DNA of 52,183 nucleotides from Myxococcales bacterium (lineage in GTDB: Bacteria; Myxococcota_A; Polyangia; Haliangiales; Haliangiaceae), in assembly GCA_011526095.1 (NCBI GenBank), contig WYBA01000315.1, positions 1 to 52,183 on the forward strand. Direction: 5' to 3'. Below are positions 29,407 to 38,193 of this stretch, in pieces; the first letter of the stretch is position 1, and each line of letters starts with the position of its first letter. A program made the position numbers and the translations under genes. The notes beneath the pieces were generated by a model, which did not search any database, was not told the origin of the DNA, and saw nothing but the letters and a program-made list of their open reading frames with translations.

Positions 29407-31272
29407 GTGGTCGGTCGCCCGCGCCCTCCCGCCGTGTCGTGGTCGGTGACCGCCGCGGTCCTGCTGCTGCTGGCGGGCGGCGTGGCGGCGGTGTTTGCCG
29501 GGCGCTCGGGCGCGCGGTTCATGCTCTACCTCGAGCAGCCGACCCCGGCGCTGTCGCGGCTGGCGCCCGCGCTCGACCCGGTCAGCCCGCCGCCGCCCCG
29601 GCTGTCGCCGCGCGTCATCGTCGTGATCGTCGACGGGCTGCGGCTCGACGCGTCGCGCGGGCTGCCGTTCCTCGACCGGCTGCGCGCCGCCGGCGTCGAC
29701 GCCGAGGCCGCGTCTCAGTACCCGACCTACTCCAAGCCCAACTACGTCAACATCCTCACCGGGGTGCCGCCGACCGCGAGCGGCATCCGCACCAACCGGT
29801 TCCCCGGCTACGTCAAGCTCGACACGCTGATGGACCGCGCCCGCGACGCCGGGCTGCGCTCGGGGTTCGCGAGCGACAACGACCCGATGCCGCGGCTGTT
29901 CCTGCGGCCGCGCGAGCGGGCGGCGGAGCCCGAGATCGAGGACGTCAACGCGATCGAGGAGGGCACGGTCGAGGCGGCGCGCGAGGCGCTGATGGCCGAG
30001 CTGCGCGGCGACTTCGACGACGCGCGCTACGCGCCGTGGCCGGGCGGGTTCCGCGACTCGGCCGAGACCGTGCTGGCGGCCAAGTCCGAGGACGCGCTGG
30101 TCGTGCTCCACCTCGCGCTGGTCGACGTCGCCGGCCACGAGCACGGCGCCGACAGCGACGAGTACCGCGACGCCGCGGTCCTCACCGACCTGATCCTCGA
30201 GCGCGTGCTCGGGCCGGTCGATCTGACGACGTCGACGATCGTGCTCGTCGCCGACCACGGCCACACCGACTCCGGCGGCCACGGCGGGCTCGAGCCCGAG
30301 GTCGTGCGCGTGCCGCTGATCGTCGCCGGCGCCGGCGTCGTCCCCGGCGCGCAGGTCGCGGGCGCGCAGCTCCAGGACGTCGCGCCGACGGTGGCGCGGC
30401 TGCTCGGGGTGTCGCCGCCGGGGCACGCGCTCGGCCGCAGCCTGGTCGAGCTGCTCGCGCTCGACGAGCCGACGCGCGCGCGGTTCGTCGCCGCCGATCA
30501 CGCGCGCGCGGCGCGCAACGCCTCCTCCGTCGCCGCCTCGGTCTACGGGGCGCGCCGGGATCGCCTCGAGCGCCGCGCGCTGCGCCTGGTGTTCCTCATC
30601 GTCGGCACCGCGATCGCGCTGGTGACCGCGTGGTGGCTGCGGCTGCGCGGCGGGATCCGCCTGTACTGGCAGTCGCTCGTCGTCGGTGTGCCGGCGTTCT
30701 TCTTCGTCTACTACACGCTGCTCGGCACGATCGGGCAGCGGTTCTCGCCGTCGCTCTTGCCGGCGCAGGGCCACATCGCGACCGAGCTGGTCAAGTACGG
30801 CGCGGCGGCGACCGCGGTGCAGATCGCCGCGGGCTGGTGGGCGCTGCGCCGCAAGCTCGACCTCGCCGACCGGCTGGCGACGGCCAACGGCATCGCCCTG
30901 GTCGGCCTGCTGATCGCGATGACGCCGGTCGCGTTGATCTGGACGCTGTTCCCGGCGCCCTATGTCGAGGTGCCGGGGCCGCGGATGCTGGTGCTGATCC
31001 CGGCGGTGCAGGTGTCGGTCGCCTGCTACGCGATCGGCGTCGCGCTGACGCTGGCGGTCGAGGTCGTCGTGTTCTTCTCGCGCGCGGTCGACCCGCGCGT
31101 GCGCACGCTGCAGCTCGAGAAGGCGCTCGCGCGCGCCCGCGTCCTCGCCGAGCTGGCCGAGCGCGGCGAGCTGCCGCCGCCGCGGCGGCGCCGGCGGCGC
31201 AAGCCGCGCACCGGCGCGCCGCCAGCGGCGCCGGCGGGCTCGACGCCAGGCCCGCCGGGCGAGCCGGGCTGA
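29407..31272 (+). CDS. Membrane-bound alkaline-phosphatase-superfamily protein
   Basis: A 621-residue protein. After one N-terminal membrane segment (SVTAAVLLLLAGGVAAVFAG), residues 65-370 form an alkaline phosphatase/sulfatase-type hydrolase domain: VIVVIVDGLRLDAS (metal Asp), YPTYSKPNYVNILTGVPP (nucleophile Ser or Thr region), VLHLALVDVAGHEHG and VLVADHGHTDSGGHGG (metal Asp and His). Four to five further membrane segments (about 395-560) and a basic Pro-rich tail follow. The layout resembles GPI-anchor ethanolamine-phosphate transferase-like or PglZ-like membrane proteins that act on lipid-linked substrates; the substrate is unknown. The GTG at 29407 is the first start after an in-frame TGA two codons upstream. 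Confidence 0.83.
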   Translation: MVGRPRPPAVSWSVTAAVLLLLAGGVAAVFAGRSGARFMLYLEQPTPALSRLAPALDPVSPPPPRLSPRVIVVIVDGLRLDASRGLPFLDRLRAAGVDAEAASQYPTYSKPNYVNILTGVPPTASGIRTNRFPGYVKLDTLMDRARDAGLRSGFASDNDPMPRLFLRPRERAAEPEIEDVNAIEEGTVEAAREALMAELRGDFDDARYAPWPGGFRDSAETVLAAKSEDALVVLHLALVDVAGHEHGADSDEYRDAAVLTDLILERVLGPVDLTTSTIVLVADHGHTDSGGHGGLEPEVVRVPLIVAGAGVVPGAQVAGAQLQDVAPTVARLLGVSPPGHALGRSLVELLALDEPTRARFVAADHARAARNASSVAASVYGARRDRLERRALRLVFLIVGTAIALVTAWWLRLRGGIRLYWQSLVVGVPAFFFVYYTLLGTIGQRFSPSLLPAQGHIATELVKYGAAATAVQIAAGWWALRRKLDLADRLATANGIALVGLLIAMTPVALIWTLFPAPYVEVPGPRMLVLIPAVQVSVACYAIGVALTLAVEVVVFFSRAVDPRVRTLQLEKALARARVLAELAERGELPPPRRRRRRKPRTGAPPAAPAGSTPGPPGEPG

Positions 31273-31632
31273 TCAGGGCGGCGCCGCGGGTAGCGGCGTC
31301 TCGTCGCCGCGCTCGCTCCGCGGCGCGGGCGTCGGCGGCGCGGGCGGCGCCGGCTCGGCCGGCTGCGTCTTCGCCGCGTCGAGCCGGTCGAGCACGTCGG
31401 CGGGCACCTGCTCGCCGCCCTTGGCCGGTCGCGCCTCGCGGTCGCCGTCCTTCTTCTCCTCCTGCTTGCGCGCGGCGGCGTCGGGGTTGGCGAGCGTCGC
31501 GGCGCCGGCGACCGCGGCGGCGGCGCCGGCGACGATGGCCGGGTTGGGACGGGGCGCGTTCTGCAACGCCGGTGGACCACCGCACGCGCCCAGCGCGGCG
31601 ACCACCATCCAGGCGATCCGCGACTTCCGCAT
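31273..31632 (-). CDS. Small Pro/Ala-rich lipoprotein
   Basis: A 119-residue protein with a lipoprotein signal (MRKSRIAWMVVAALGAC) followed by GGPP, an Ala-rich hydrophobic stretch (AIVAGAAAAVAGAATLANP) and a charged, Pro-rich tail. No domain is recognised. The stop directly abuts the stop of the convergent phosphatase-like gene. The Ala stretch could be a membrane or glycine-zipper segment. Function unknown. Confidence 0.7.
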   Translation of the reverse strand: MRKSRIAWMVVAALGACGGPPALQNAPRPNPAIVAGAAAAVAGAATLANPDAAARKQEEKKDGDREARPAKGGEQVPADVLDRLDAAKTQPAEPAPPAPPTPAPRSERGDETPLPAAPP

Positions 31633-31694
31633 GCCGCGATCGTACCCCTGACGCGGGGCGCGGCGAGCGTTCGTTTCGTCGCGCCGGGAGTCGC

Positions 31695-32660
31695 TCAGAA
31701 CCCCATGACTTCCTTGGTCCAGTCCGGCCCCCACAGCGCGCGGGCGAAGTCGCGCAGGGCCGCGGCCGAGGCGCCCGTGCGCAGCTCGGCGACGTAGGCC
31801 TCCGACTCCGCCCACCGCAGCCGCGGGATCGTGCGGCCGAGCTCGTACAGCTCGAATGCGCGGCGCAGGTTCCACGCGGTGAACGCGGCCAGCGCCGGAT
31901 GGTCCGCCAGGTGCTGCGGCGCCTCCTCCGACAGCGCGAGCAGCGTCGCGAGCGCGTAGACCGAGAACTCCAGCGGGCCCTGGACCGAGTCGTGGAGCAC
32001 CGCGAGGTCCTCGGTGAGGCCGGCCTGCTCGCGGTCGATCATCGTCGCGCAGTCGTTGGTGTAGGCGACCCACTCGTCCCACAGATAGAGCGGGCGATCG
32101 TTCCAGCCCTCCTGCTCGGCGACGTAGAGCTGGAACCGGAACGCGCGCAGCGGCTGCGGCACGCGCGCCGCGACCTCGGCCTTCGACATCGGCGGCTCGA
32201 GCAGCATGACGTAGCGGTCGTCGAGGACGTAGAGCGTGTTGACCTTGGCGCCGACCTCGAACCCGCCCTCGTGCTGGCGCGCGTAGCGCAGCGAGAAGTG
32301 GATGCCGTGCGTGCCCTCGTGGGCGTCGGTCGCGCGCTCGCTGTTACCCGCGCCGCCGTCGGTCCAGTGCGCGGCGTCCGCGGCGGTGAGGTGCTGCAGG
32401 ACGTCGGTCAGCACCGCGCCCCACGCCGGATCGGTGACGTCGCGCAGCGCCGGGAACGTCAGCCACGGGATCGCCGGGTCGTCGACGCCGCGCAGCACCT
32501 GCGCCAGCGACTTGCCGTGCGCCGGCGTCGCCGGCCACGCGACCGCCGGCGCCTCGGCCGGCTCGAACCACGCCTCCCACGCCTCGCGCTGCTGGTGCTC
32601 GATGTGCCGCGCGCCGATCACGGCGGCGAGGCTGCCGATGACGAGCAGCGGCGCGGGCAT
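31695..32660 (-). CDS. Membrane-anchored protein with HEXXH zinc-peptidase motif, unknown family
   Basis: A 321-residue protein. A short N-terminal hydrophobic anchor (PLLVIGSLAAVIGA) is followed by a domain with ATDAHEGTHGIHFSLRY near residue 110, where HEGTH fits the HEXXH zinc-protease motif. A later WDEWVAYTND could supply a Glu ligand, as in gluzincins. No known family is recognised. The start overlaps the stop of the upstream heme-type membrane gene by one base (TGATG), so the two are translated together. Metallopeptidase activity is an inference from the motif only. Confidence 0.75.
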   Translation of the reverse strand: MPAPLLVIGSLAAVIGARHIEHQQREAWEAWFEPAEAPAVAWPATPAHGKSLAQVLRGVDDPAIPWLTFPALRDVTDPAWGAVLTDVLQHLTAADAAHWTDGGAGNSERATDAHEGTHGIHFSLRYARQHEGGFEVGAKVNTLYVLDDRYVMLLEPPMSKAEVAARVPQPLRAFRFQLYVAEQEGWNDRPLYLWDEWVAYTNDCATMIDREQAGLTEDLAVLHDSVQGPLEFSVYALATLLALSEEAPQHLADHPALAAFTAWNLRRAFELYELGRTIPRLRWAESEAYVAELRTGASAAALRDFARALWGPDWTKEVMGF

Positions 32661-33235
32661 CACCGCATGATAGCGCGCAGGCGCGCCGCCGCGCGCACGG
32701 CGATCGCGGCGACCAGGGCGGCGGCCGGGAGGGCGTAGCCGGGCTCGCGCGTGGCGGCGGGCAGGTAGACGGCCGCGAACACCAGCCACAGCGCGTACAC
32801 GCCCACCTTGTGGAGCACCCTCCACCGGCGCCGCCCGAGCCAACGTGTCGGGCGGTCGAACGAGGTGATCGTGAGCGCCACGAGCACGGCGTAGCCAGCG
32901 AGGGCGCCGGCGTTGCCCGCGCCGAGGCCGTCGCGGTAGCCGCGCGAGGTGGCGGCCAGCGCGACGATCAGGCCGGCGTGGATCGCGTGCGACGCGGCGA
33001 ACGCGACGCCGAGGTGCCGGCGGTTGGCGAGCAGCCACTTGCCGGCGCCGCCGCGGGTGAACGACTGGATCGACGACGCGGTGAACGCCGCGAGGAACAG
33101 CACGAGCGAGGTCCGCGCCGTCAGCCGCAGCCCGGCGCGGATCCCGGGCTCGCCGGGGAGCACGACCAGCAGCACCACCACGGCCAACGCGATCGCGAGC
33201 GCCGACCACAGCACGATCCACCAGCCGCGGAGCAC
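32660..33235 (-). CDS. Ferric-reductase-like/MsrQ-like heme membrane protein
   Basis: A 191-residue protein with five to six hydrophobic segments. His residues in HLGVAFAASHAIHAGLI and VLHKVGVYALWLVF sit inside membrane helices like the heme b ligands of the ferric reductase transmembrane family, which includes MsrQ. Helix pattern and length fit that family. The GTG at 33235 is the only start before the first helix. It is coupled by TGATG overlap to the HEXXH protein. No MsrP-like partner is visible nearby. Confidence 0.72.
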   Translation of the reverse strand: MLRGWWIVLWSALAIALAVVVLLVVLPGEPGIRAGLRLTARTSLVLFLAAFTASSIQSFTRGGAGKWLLANRRHLGVAFAASHAIHAGLIVALAATSRGYRDGLGAGNAGALAGYAVLVALTITSFDRPTRWLGRRRWRVLHKVGVYALWLVFAAVYLPAATREPGYALPAAALVAAIAVRAAARLRAIMR

Positions 33236-33273
33236 AGCGACAGGGTAGCCCGGGCGCCCGGCGGTCGCGCGCG

Positions 33274-33873
33274 CTACCGCCAGCCGCGGGCGCGCGCCCA
33301 CGCGTCGAGCTCGGCCTGGCGCGCCGCCCAGCTCGCGGGCGGGTGCGCGGCCTGGTCCGGGTCGACCGGGCGCCGCCACTGCATCGGCGGCAGCCCGACG
33401 GCGGCGCGGCGGGCGTCGAGCGTGTCGGGCGCCTCGACGCCGATCATCGGCACCATCGCGGTCAGTGACTCGTCCCAGTCGTACTGCGTGCCGTAGCGCT
33501 GCGCCCGCCCCTCGAGCACGGCGATCCGGTCCTCGAGCATCGCCGCCTCGGCCGGCGCCACGTCGCCGCGCGCCGCGGCGGCCGCGACCACCGGCGCGAG
33601 CCGCCGCATCACCGCGGGCTCGCCGATCGCGTGCTGGAGGATCCGCCACGCCGCGGACGCCGCGGCGTCCCCGACGAGCGCGCGGCCGGGCCAGCCGTGC
33701 GCCGCGACCAGCTCGACCAGCCGCGCCGCGTGGGTGCGGTGGACCGCCTCCATCTCCGGGTGGTAGCCGGCGAACAGGCTGCCGTCGGCGGCGAGGCGCG
33801 CCCGCGTCGCGTCGTCACGCGCGATCATCGCGACCAGCTCGCCGGCGAGCGCGGCGACGTCGTCGGCGGTCAT
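33274..33873 (-). CDS. DUF6624-like protein
   Basis: A 199-residue soluble protein. The segments MEAVHRTHAARLVELVAAHGWPGRALVGDAAASAAWRILQHA and GRAQRYGTQYDWD are what I recall of the DUF6624 family, whose function is unknown. The ATG at 33873 overlaps the stop of the APH-like gene (ATGA), so it is translated with that kinase; a GTG six bases earlier is also possible. Confidence 0.72.
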   Translation of the reverse strand: MTADDVAALAGELVAMIARDDATRARLAADGSLFAGYHPEMEAVHRTHAARLVELVAAHGWPGRALVGDAAASAAWRILQHAIGEPAVMRRLAPVVAAAAARGDVAPAEAAMLEDRIAVLEGRAQRYGTQYDWDESLTAMVPMIGVEAPDTLDARRAAVGLPPMQWRRPVDPDQAAHPPASWAARQAELDAWARARGWR

Positions 33874-34772
33874 GGCCACAGCCGGCGCGCGAGGTCGTCG
33901 AGATCGCGGGCGTCACGCCAGCCGTCGAGCACGAGCTGCGCGCGCAGGTTGCTGTAGCGGTGCAGCAGCATCAGGCGGAGCTGCGGCGCGCGGTCGTCGT
34001 CGTCGAGGCGCGCGCCGATGCCGCGCATCAGCGCGTCGCGCCGCGCGCGGTCGCCGGCGGCGAGGAACACCAGCGGGCCGAGCCAGTCGTAGCGGGCCGG
34101 GCCGACCAGGCCGTCGCCGAAGTCGTACATGCCGCACAGCCCGCGGTCGTCGACCAGCAGGTTCATCGGCGTGTACTCGCCGGTGAGCAGCACGTGCGGC
34201 CCGTCCGGCACCGGCCCGGCGAGGAACCGGTCGAGATCGGCGAGCAGGTGCGGCGGCAGCTCGGTGCGGGCGTGGCGCGCGTGGCACCCGGCGCGCTGGG
34301 CGGCGAGGAACGCGTCCCACGCCGGCGCGTGCGGCGCGACGTCGTCGACGGGGAGCGCGTGGGCGCGCGCGATCACGCCGCCGAGCTGCTCGAGCACCGC
34401 GCGCTTGCGTGGCTCGTCGAGCCGCGGCCACGCCGCCGTCATCGGCTCGCCGTGGAGCTGCGTCATCACCAGGTACGGCCAGCCGTCGCGCTCGCCGTCG
34501 GCGATCAGCGCGGGCGTCGGGATCCCGAGCCGGCCTGCGGTCGCGCGCAGCGCGGCGCGCTCGAACGCGGCGTGATCGGCGAGGAACGACGGGTAGAGCT
34601 TGACCACCAGCTCGTCGCCGACGAGCGCGACCAGCACCGTGCCGCTGTCCGCGAGCCGGATCGGCGCGCGGCTGTGCGCCGCGGCGATCTCGGCGATCTC
34701 GTCGCGCCACGCCCCGGGATCGTCGTGGAAGTCGTCGAACGCGGGGTAGTCGTCGAACGCGGGCAGGGGCAT
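33870..34772 (-). CDS. Aminoglycoside-phosphotransferase-like kinase with altered catalytic loop
   Basis: A 300-residue APH/choline-kinase fold. Visible are the N-lobe Lys in ELVVKLYPS, the hinge YLVMTQLHGEPM, the catalytic loop LLTGEYTPMNLLVDD and the metal-binding MYDFGDG. The canonical loop is HxDxxxxN; here the His is Thr and the Asp is Glu, while Asn is kept. The protein may have changed chemistry or be a pseudokinase. It is encoded in a coupled unit with DUF6624. A resistance role is not supported; many family members phosphorylate unrelated small molecules. Confidence 0.82.
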   Translation of the reverse strand: MPLPAFDDYPAFDDFHDDPGAWRDEIAEIAAAHSRAPIRLADSGTVLVALVGDELVVKLYPSFLADHAAFERAALRATAGRLGIPTPALIADGERDGWPYLVMTQLHGEPMTAAWPRLDEPRKRAVLEQLGGVIARAHALPVDDVAPHAPAWDAFLAAQRAGCHARHARTELPPHLLADLDRFLAGPVPDGPHVLLTGEYTPMNLLVDDRGLCGMYDFGDGLVGPARYDWLGPLVFLAAGDRARRDALMRGIGARLDDDDRAPQLRLMLLHRYSNLRAQLVLDGWRDARDLDDLARRLWP

Positions 34773-34831
34773 CGCGCGGACGGTAGCGCGATCCGTGCGA
34801 CGAGCCGGTCGGTGCCGTGGATTGCCGCGAC

Positions 34832-35401
34832 CTACCCGCGCCGCCACCGCACCGGCTCGGCCTGCGCCGGCGTCACCTCCTCGCCGAACCGCGCGCCGAG
34901 CGCGCGCAGCCAGCGCTCCTGCGTCGACGCCAGCGAGTAGACGGTGCGCGACAGCGCGCGGAACACCGGGTTCTTGACGATGCCGTCCTCGGTGATCGTC
35001 ACGCGCGCGGCCTCGCCGCCCGGGCCCTCGGCGGCCACGTCGATCACCCAGTGGCCGCCGAACGGCAACCCGTCGTCGACGATCCGCGTGACCAGGCGCC
35101 CGCCGCGGCCGTCCGGCGCGGCCTCGTCGACCTCGATCACGTACGGGACCTTGTCGTGGCGCGCGTGCTCGACGAACGACCTCCGCCCGTCGACGTCGGG
35201 CCGCGGCTCGATCCGCTTCACCTCCGCGCGCCACGCCGGCCAGCCGTCGACGTCGCGCACGACCGCGAACACCTCGGCCGGCCGCGTCGCGACCACGATC
35301 GTCCGCGCGAGCTGGTGATCCGCCCTCAGCGTCAGCCCGACGAGGGCCAGCACGGCGACGAGGCCGACGAGGCCGCCGACGATCCCGAGGACCCACATCA
35401 T
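34832..35401 (-). CDS. Membrane-anchored SRPBCC (START-like) protein
   Basis: A 189-residue protein: one N-terminal membrane helix (WVLGIVGGLVGLVAVLALVGLTL), then a polyketide-cyclase/START-type ligand-binding domain (RTIVVATRPAEVFAVVRDVDGWPAWRAEVKRIEP, then HWVIDVAAEGPGGEAARVTITEDG). Two consecutive ATG codons (35401, 35398) begin it with no good ribosome site. It is divergent from the GST gene across 115 GC-rich bases in which I see no clear operator. The domain binds hydrophobic ligands; which one is unknown. Confidence 0.8.
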   Translation of the reverse strand: MMWVLGIVGGLVGLVAVLALVGLTLRADHQLARTIVVATRPAEVFAVVRDVDGWPAWRAEVKRIEPRPDVDGRRSFVEHARHDKVPYVIEVDEAAPDGRGGRLVTRIVDDGLPFGGHWVIDVAAEGPGGEAARVTITEDGIVKNPVFRALSRTVYSLASTQERWLRALGARFGEEVTPAQAEPVRWRRG

Positions 35402-35516
35402 CGTCCGGGATTGTCGCAGGAGTCGGGCCCGGCGGGCCGCCTGCGGCGCCTCACCGCCCCCCGCGGTGCGCGCGAAACGCCGCACGCCGGCCGTTCCTCC
35501 CCTAGGATGGAGGGGC

Positions 35517-36212
35517 ATGGCCGTACCCGCGCTCACGCTGCACGTCGACGCCGCCTGGGAGAGCCCGTGGGCGTTCCACGCGTTCGTCGCGCTCGACGAG
35601 AAGCGCCTGGCGTTCGACGTCGTCACCGAGCCGCTGCCGCTGAGCGCGGCGCGCCGCACCGCGCTGTCCGAGCTCGGCGTCCTCGGCAAGATCCCGATGC
35701 TGGTGCACGCGCGCGACGCCGGCGCGTTCGCGCTCACCGAGTCGCTCGCGATCTCCGAGTACCTGGCCGAGACGTTCCCGTACCCGGACCACCCGCGGCT
35801 GTTTCCGGCCGACCTCGCCGAGCGCGCCCGCGCCCGCCAGGTCATGTCGTGGCTGCGCACCTCGCTGCTCGCCCTGCGCTCGGAGCGCCCGACGTCCCAC
35901 GTGTTCGCCCCGGCGCCGCCGGCCGCGCTGCCCCCGCTGCCCCCGCTGACAGACGCCGCGCGCGCACAGGCCGACGAGCTCGTCGGCGTCGCCGCGCGCC
36001 TGATCGCGCCGGGCCGGCCCGAGCTGTTCGCGACGTGGTCGATCGCCGACGCCGACCTCGCGCTGGCGCTGATGCGGCTGGTCGCGATCGACGGCGACGA
36101 CGAGCTCGTCCCGTCGGCGATCGCCGCCTACGCCCGCGCGCAGTGGGCGCGCCCGTCGATCCAGCGGTGGGTCGCGCGCGCCCACGCCGCCCACCACGCG
36201 GGGGCCCGCTGA
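35517..36212 (+). CDS. Glutathione S-transferase family protein (YfcF-like)
   Basis: A 231-residue GST. The N-terminal thioredoxin-like domain runs TLHVDAAWESPWAFHAFVALDEKRLAFDVV to GVLGKIPMLVHARDAGAFALTESLAISEYLAETFP (cis-Pro and the ESxAI glutathione motif), and a helical C-terminal domain follows with TWSIADADLALALMRL. The ATG at 35517 has GGAGGGG just upstream. The stop overlaps the next start (TGATG), so it is the first gene of the efflux operon that follows. It may conjugate or bind the compound being exported, which is inference. Confidence 0.88.
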   Translation: MAVPALTLHVDAAWESPWAFHAFVALDEKRLAFDVVTEPLPLSAARRTALSELGVLGKIPMLVHARDAGAFALTESLAISEYLAETFPYPDHPRLFPADLAERARARQVMSWLRTSLLALRSERPTSHVFAPAPPAALPPLPPLTDAARAQADELVGVAARLIAPGRPELFATWSIADADLALALMRLVAIDGDDELVPSAIAAYARAQWARPSIQRWVARAHAAHHAGAR

Positions 36213-37267
36213 TGCGCGCGCAGCTGCTCGTCATCCCGGTGATCGTCGGGCTCGGCGCGGCGGTGGTGTGGCGCGTCCAGGCGCAGGACGCGTACAAGAA
36301 GGCGCCGTCGGGCGGCTCGACCACGATCGAGGGCGTCGAGACGTCGGCCGCGTCGAAGACCGGCGGACGGCTGGTCGAGGTGATGGTCCGCGAGGGCGAC
36401 GCGGTGACGCCCGGCCAGACGGTCGCGCGCCTCGACTGCACCGAGCACGAGGCCGTGCTCGCCGCGGCGTACGCGCGGATCGACAACGCGCGCGCGCAGC
36501 TCGCGCTCGCCGAGGCCGGCAGCAAGGGCGCGCGCGACGCCGCGGTCGCCGCGTCGGCGTCGATCTCCGCGGCGCAGTCGCAGGAGCGCGCGGCCGAGAT
36601 CGCGCGCCAGCACGCCGCGAAGGAGCGCGCGCGGATCGAGGCGCTCGCCAAGGACAACGCGATCCCGGGCCGCGCCGCCGACGAGGTCACCTACGCCGAC
36701 CAGGCCGCGGCCGAGCAGGTCGGCGCGGCGAAGGCAGGCGTGCGCGCCGCCAAGCTGCAGTCGGGCGCGGCGTGGACCGCGGCCCAGGCGGAGAAGGCGC
36801 GGATCGACGTCGCGCGCACCGGCGTCGAGATCGCGGTCGCCGAGTCGAAGCGCGCCGAGCTGGCGATCGCCGAGTGCGTGATCACCGCGCCGGCCGGCGG
36901 CGTCGTCGCCGCGCGGCTGCACGAGCCGGGCGCGGTGCTCGGCCCGGGGATGCCGGTGATCACGATCCTCGACACCCGCGTCGTCACCGCGACGTTCTAC
37001 CTGCCCAACGCCGAGCTCGGCCGGGTCGCGCCGGGGATGCCCGCCGAGCTCCGCGTCGACGCGTTCGGCGATCGCGTGTTCACCGGCACCGTCCGCCGGA
37101 TCGCCGCCGAGGCCGAGTTCACGCCGCGCAACGTCCAGACCCGCGAGGACCGCGATCGCCTCGTCTACGCCGTCGAGATCGAGGTCGCGAACCCCGAGGG
37201 TGATCTGCGCGCGGGGATGCCGGGGCAGGTCACGATCCCCGGCACCGGCCGCGGCGCCGCCCCGTGA
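36212..37267 (+). CDS. HlyD/YbhG-like membrane fusion protein
   Basis: A 351-residue adaptor with an uncleaved N-terminal anchor (LLVIPVIVGLGAAVVW), lipoyl half (EGVETSAASKTGGRLVEVMVREGDAVTPGQTVARLDC), a long coiled coil (about 80-220), second lipoyl half (CVITAPAGGVVAARLHEPGAVL) and a beta-barrel domain (ATFYLPNAELGRVAPGMPAELRVDAF). It is coupled at both ends: TGATG with the GST and GTGA with the first ATPase. It links the ABC-2 permeases to an outer-membrane channel that is not encoded here. Confidence 0.9.
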   Translation: MRAQLLVIPVIVGLGAAVVWRVQAQDAYKKAPSGGSTTIEGVETSAASKTGGRLVEVMVREGDAVTPGQTVARLDCTEHEAVLAAAYARIDNARAQLALAEAGSKGARDAAVAASASISAAQSQERAAEIARQHAAKERARIEALAKDNAIPGRAADEVTYADQAAAEQVGAAKAGVRAAKLQSGAAWTAAQAEKARIDVARTGVEIAVAESKRAELAIAECVITAPAGGVVAARLHEPGAVLGPGMPVITILDTRVVTATFYLPNAELGRVAPGMPAELRVDAFGDRVFTGTVRRIAAEAEFTPRNVQTREDRDRLVYAVEIEVANPEGDLRAGMPGQVTIPGTGRGAAP

Positions 37268-38193
37268 CGCCGCTGCTCGAGGTCCGCGGGCTGCGCCGTC
37301 GGTTCGGCCCGGTCGTCGCGCTCGACGGCGTCGACCTCGCGCTCGCCGCCGGCGAGCTGGTCGGCCTCGTCGGTCCCGACGGCGCGGGGAAGAGCACGCT
37401 GTTGCGCTGCCTCGTCGGCGTGCTCGATCCCGGCCCCGGCAAGGACGGCGGCGTCGCCGCGGTCGACGGCGTGAGCTGGGCGCGCGCGCCCAAGGGCGGT
37501 CGCGCGCGGCTGGGCTACATGCCGCAGCAATTCAGCCTCTACGGCGATCTGTCCGTCGACGAGAACCTGCGGTTCTTCGCCGACCTGTTCGACGTCCCGA
37601 GGAAGGCGTTCGCCGAGCGCCGCGAGCGCCTGCTCGGGATCACGCGGCTGGGGCCGGCCAAGGATCGCCCCGCCGGCAAGCTGTCCGGCGGGATGTACAA
37701 GAAGCTCGCGATCGCGTGCGCGCTGCTCCACGACCCGCGCGCGCTCGTGCTCGACGAGCCGACCAACGGCGTCGACCCGGTGAGCCGGCGCGAGCTGTGG
37801 GCGCTGCTCTACGAGTTCGTCAAGGCCGGCGTCGGCGTGCTCGTCGCGACCGCGTACATGGACGAGGTCGCGCGGTGCGGCCGCGTCGCGATGCTCCACC
37901 GCGGCAAGATCCTGCGCGAGGGCACGCCGGGCGCGCTGCTCGCCGGGTTCGCCGGCGCCGTGCTCGAGGTCCGGATCGCCGACCGCCGCCACTTCGACGA
38001 GATCGTCGACGCCGACCCGCGGGTGATCGCCGCGACGCCGGCGGGCGCGAGCCTCAAGCTGATCACCGGCGACGCCGACGCCGCCGACGTCGAGGCCCGG
38101 CTCGTCGCCGCCGGGGCCGAGGTGACGCGCGGCGCCCCGGACTTCGAGGACCTCTACCTCGTGGCGTCGCACGCCGCGACGAGGGGCGCGTGA
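37264..38193 (+). CDS. ABC-2 exporter ATP-binding protein 1 (like the N-terminal half of YbhF)
   Basis: A 309-residue ATPase: GPDGAGKST (Walker A), MPQQFSLYGDLSVDEN (Q-loop), LSGGMYKKLAIACAL (signature, Met-Tyr-Lys in place of the usual Gln-Lys-Gln), ALVLDEPTNGVD (Walker B), and VATAYMDEV where the switch His is replaced by Ala-Tyr. The 80-residue C-terminal extension is typical of ABC-2 drug exporters. GTG start and stop are both in GTGA overlaps. It probably pairs as a heterodimer with the next ATPase. Confidence 0.92.
   Translation: MTPLLEVRGLRRRFGPVVALDGVDLALAAGELVGLVGPDGAGKSTLLRCLVGVLDPGPGKDGGVAAVDGVSWARAPKGGRARLGYMPQQFSLYGDLSVDENLRFFADLFDVPRKAFAERRERLLGITRLGPAKDRPAGKLSGGMYKKLAIACALLHDPRALVLDEPTNGVDPVSRRELWALLYEFVKAGVGVLVATAYMDEVARCGRVAMLHRGKILREGTPGALLAGFAGAVLEVRIADRRHFDEIVDADPRVIAATPAGASLKLITGDADAADVEARLVAAGAEVTRGAPDFEDLYLVASHAATRGA

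Noticed and set aside
29179..30774. N-terminal extension of the KamA frame to over 1000 residues.
   Set aside because: The added part is a low-complexity shadow of the plus-strand phosphatase-like gene. ATG 29178 has a ribosome binding site and the right family length.
33870..34772. Antibiotic-resistance call for the APH-like protein.
   Set aside because: The catalytic loop is altered and many APH-fold kinases act on other molecules; nothing here supports resistance.
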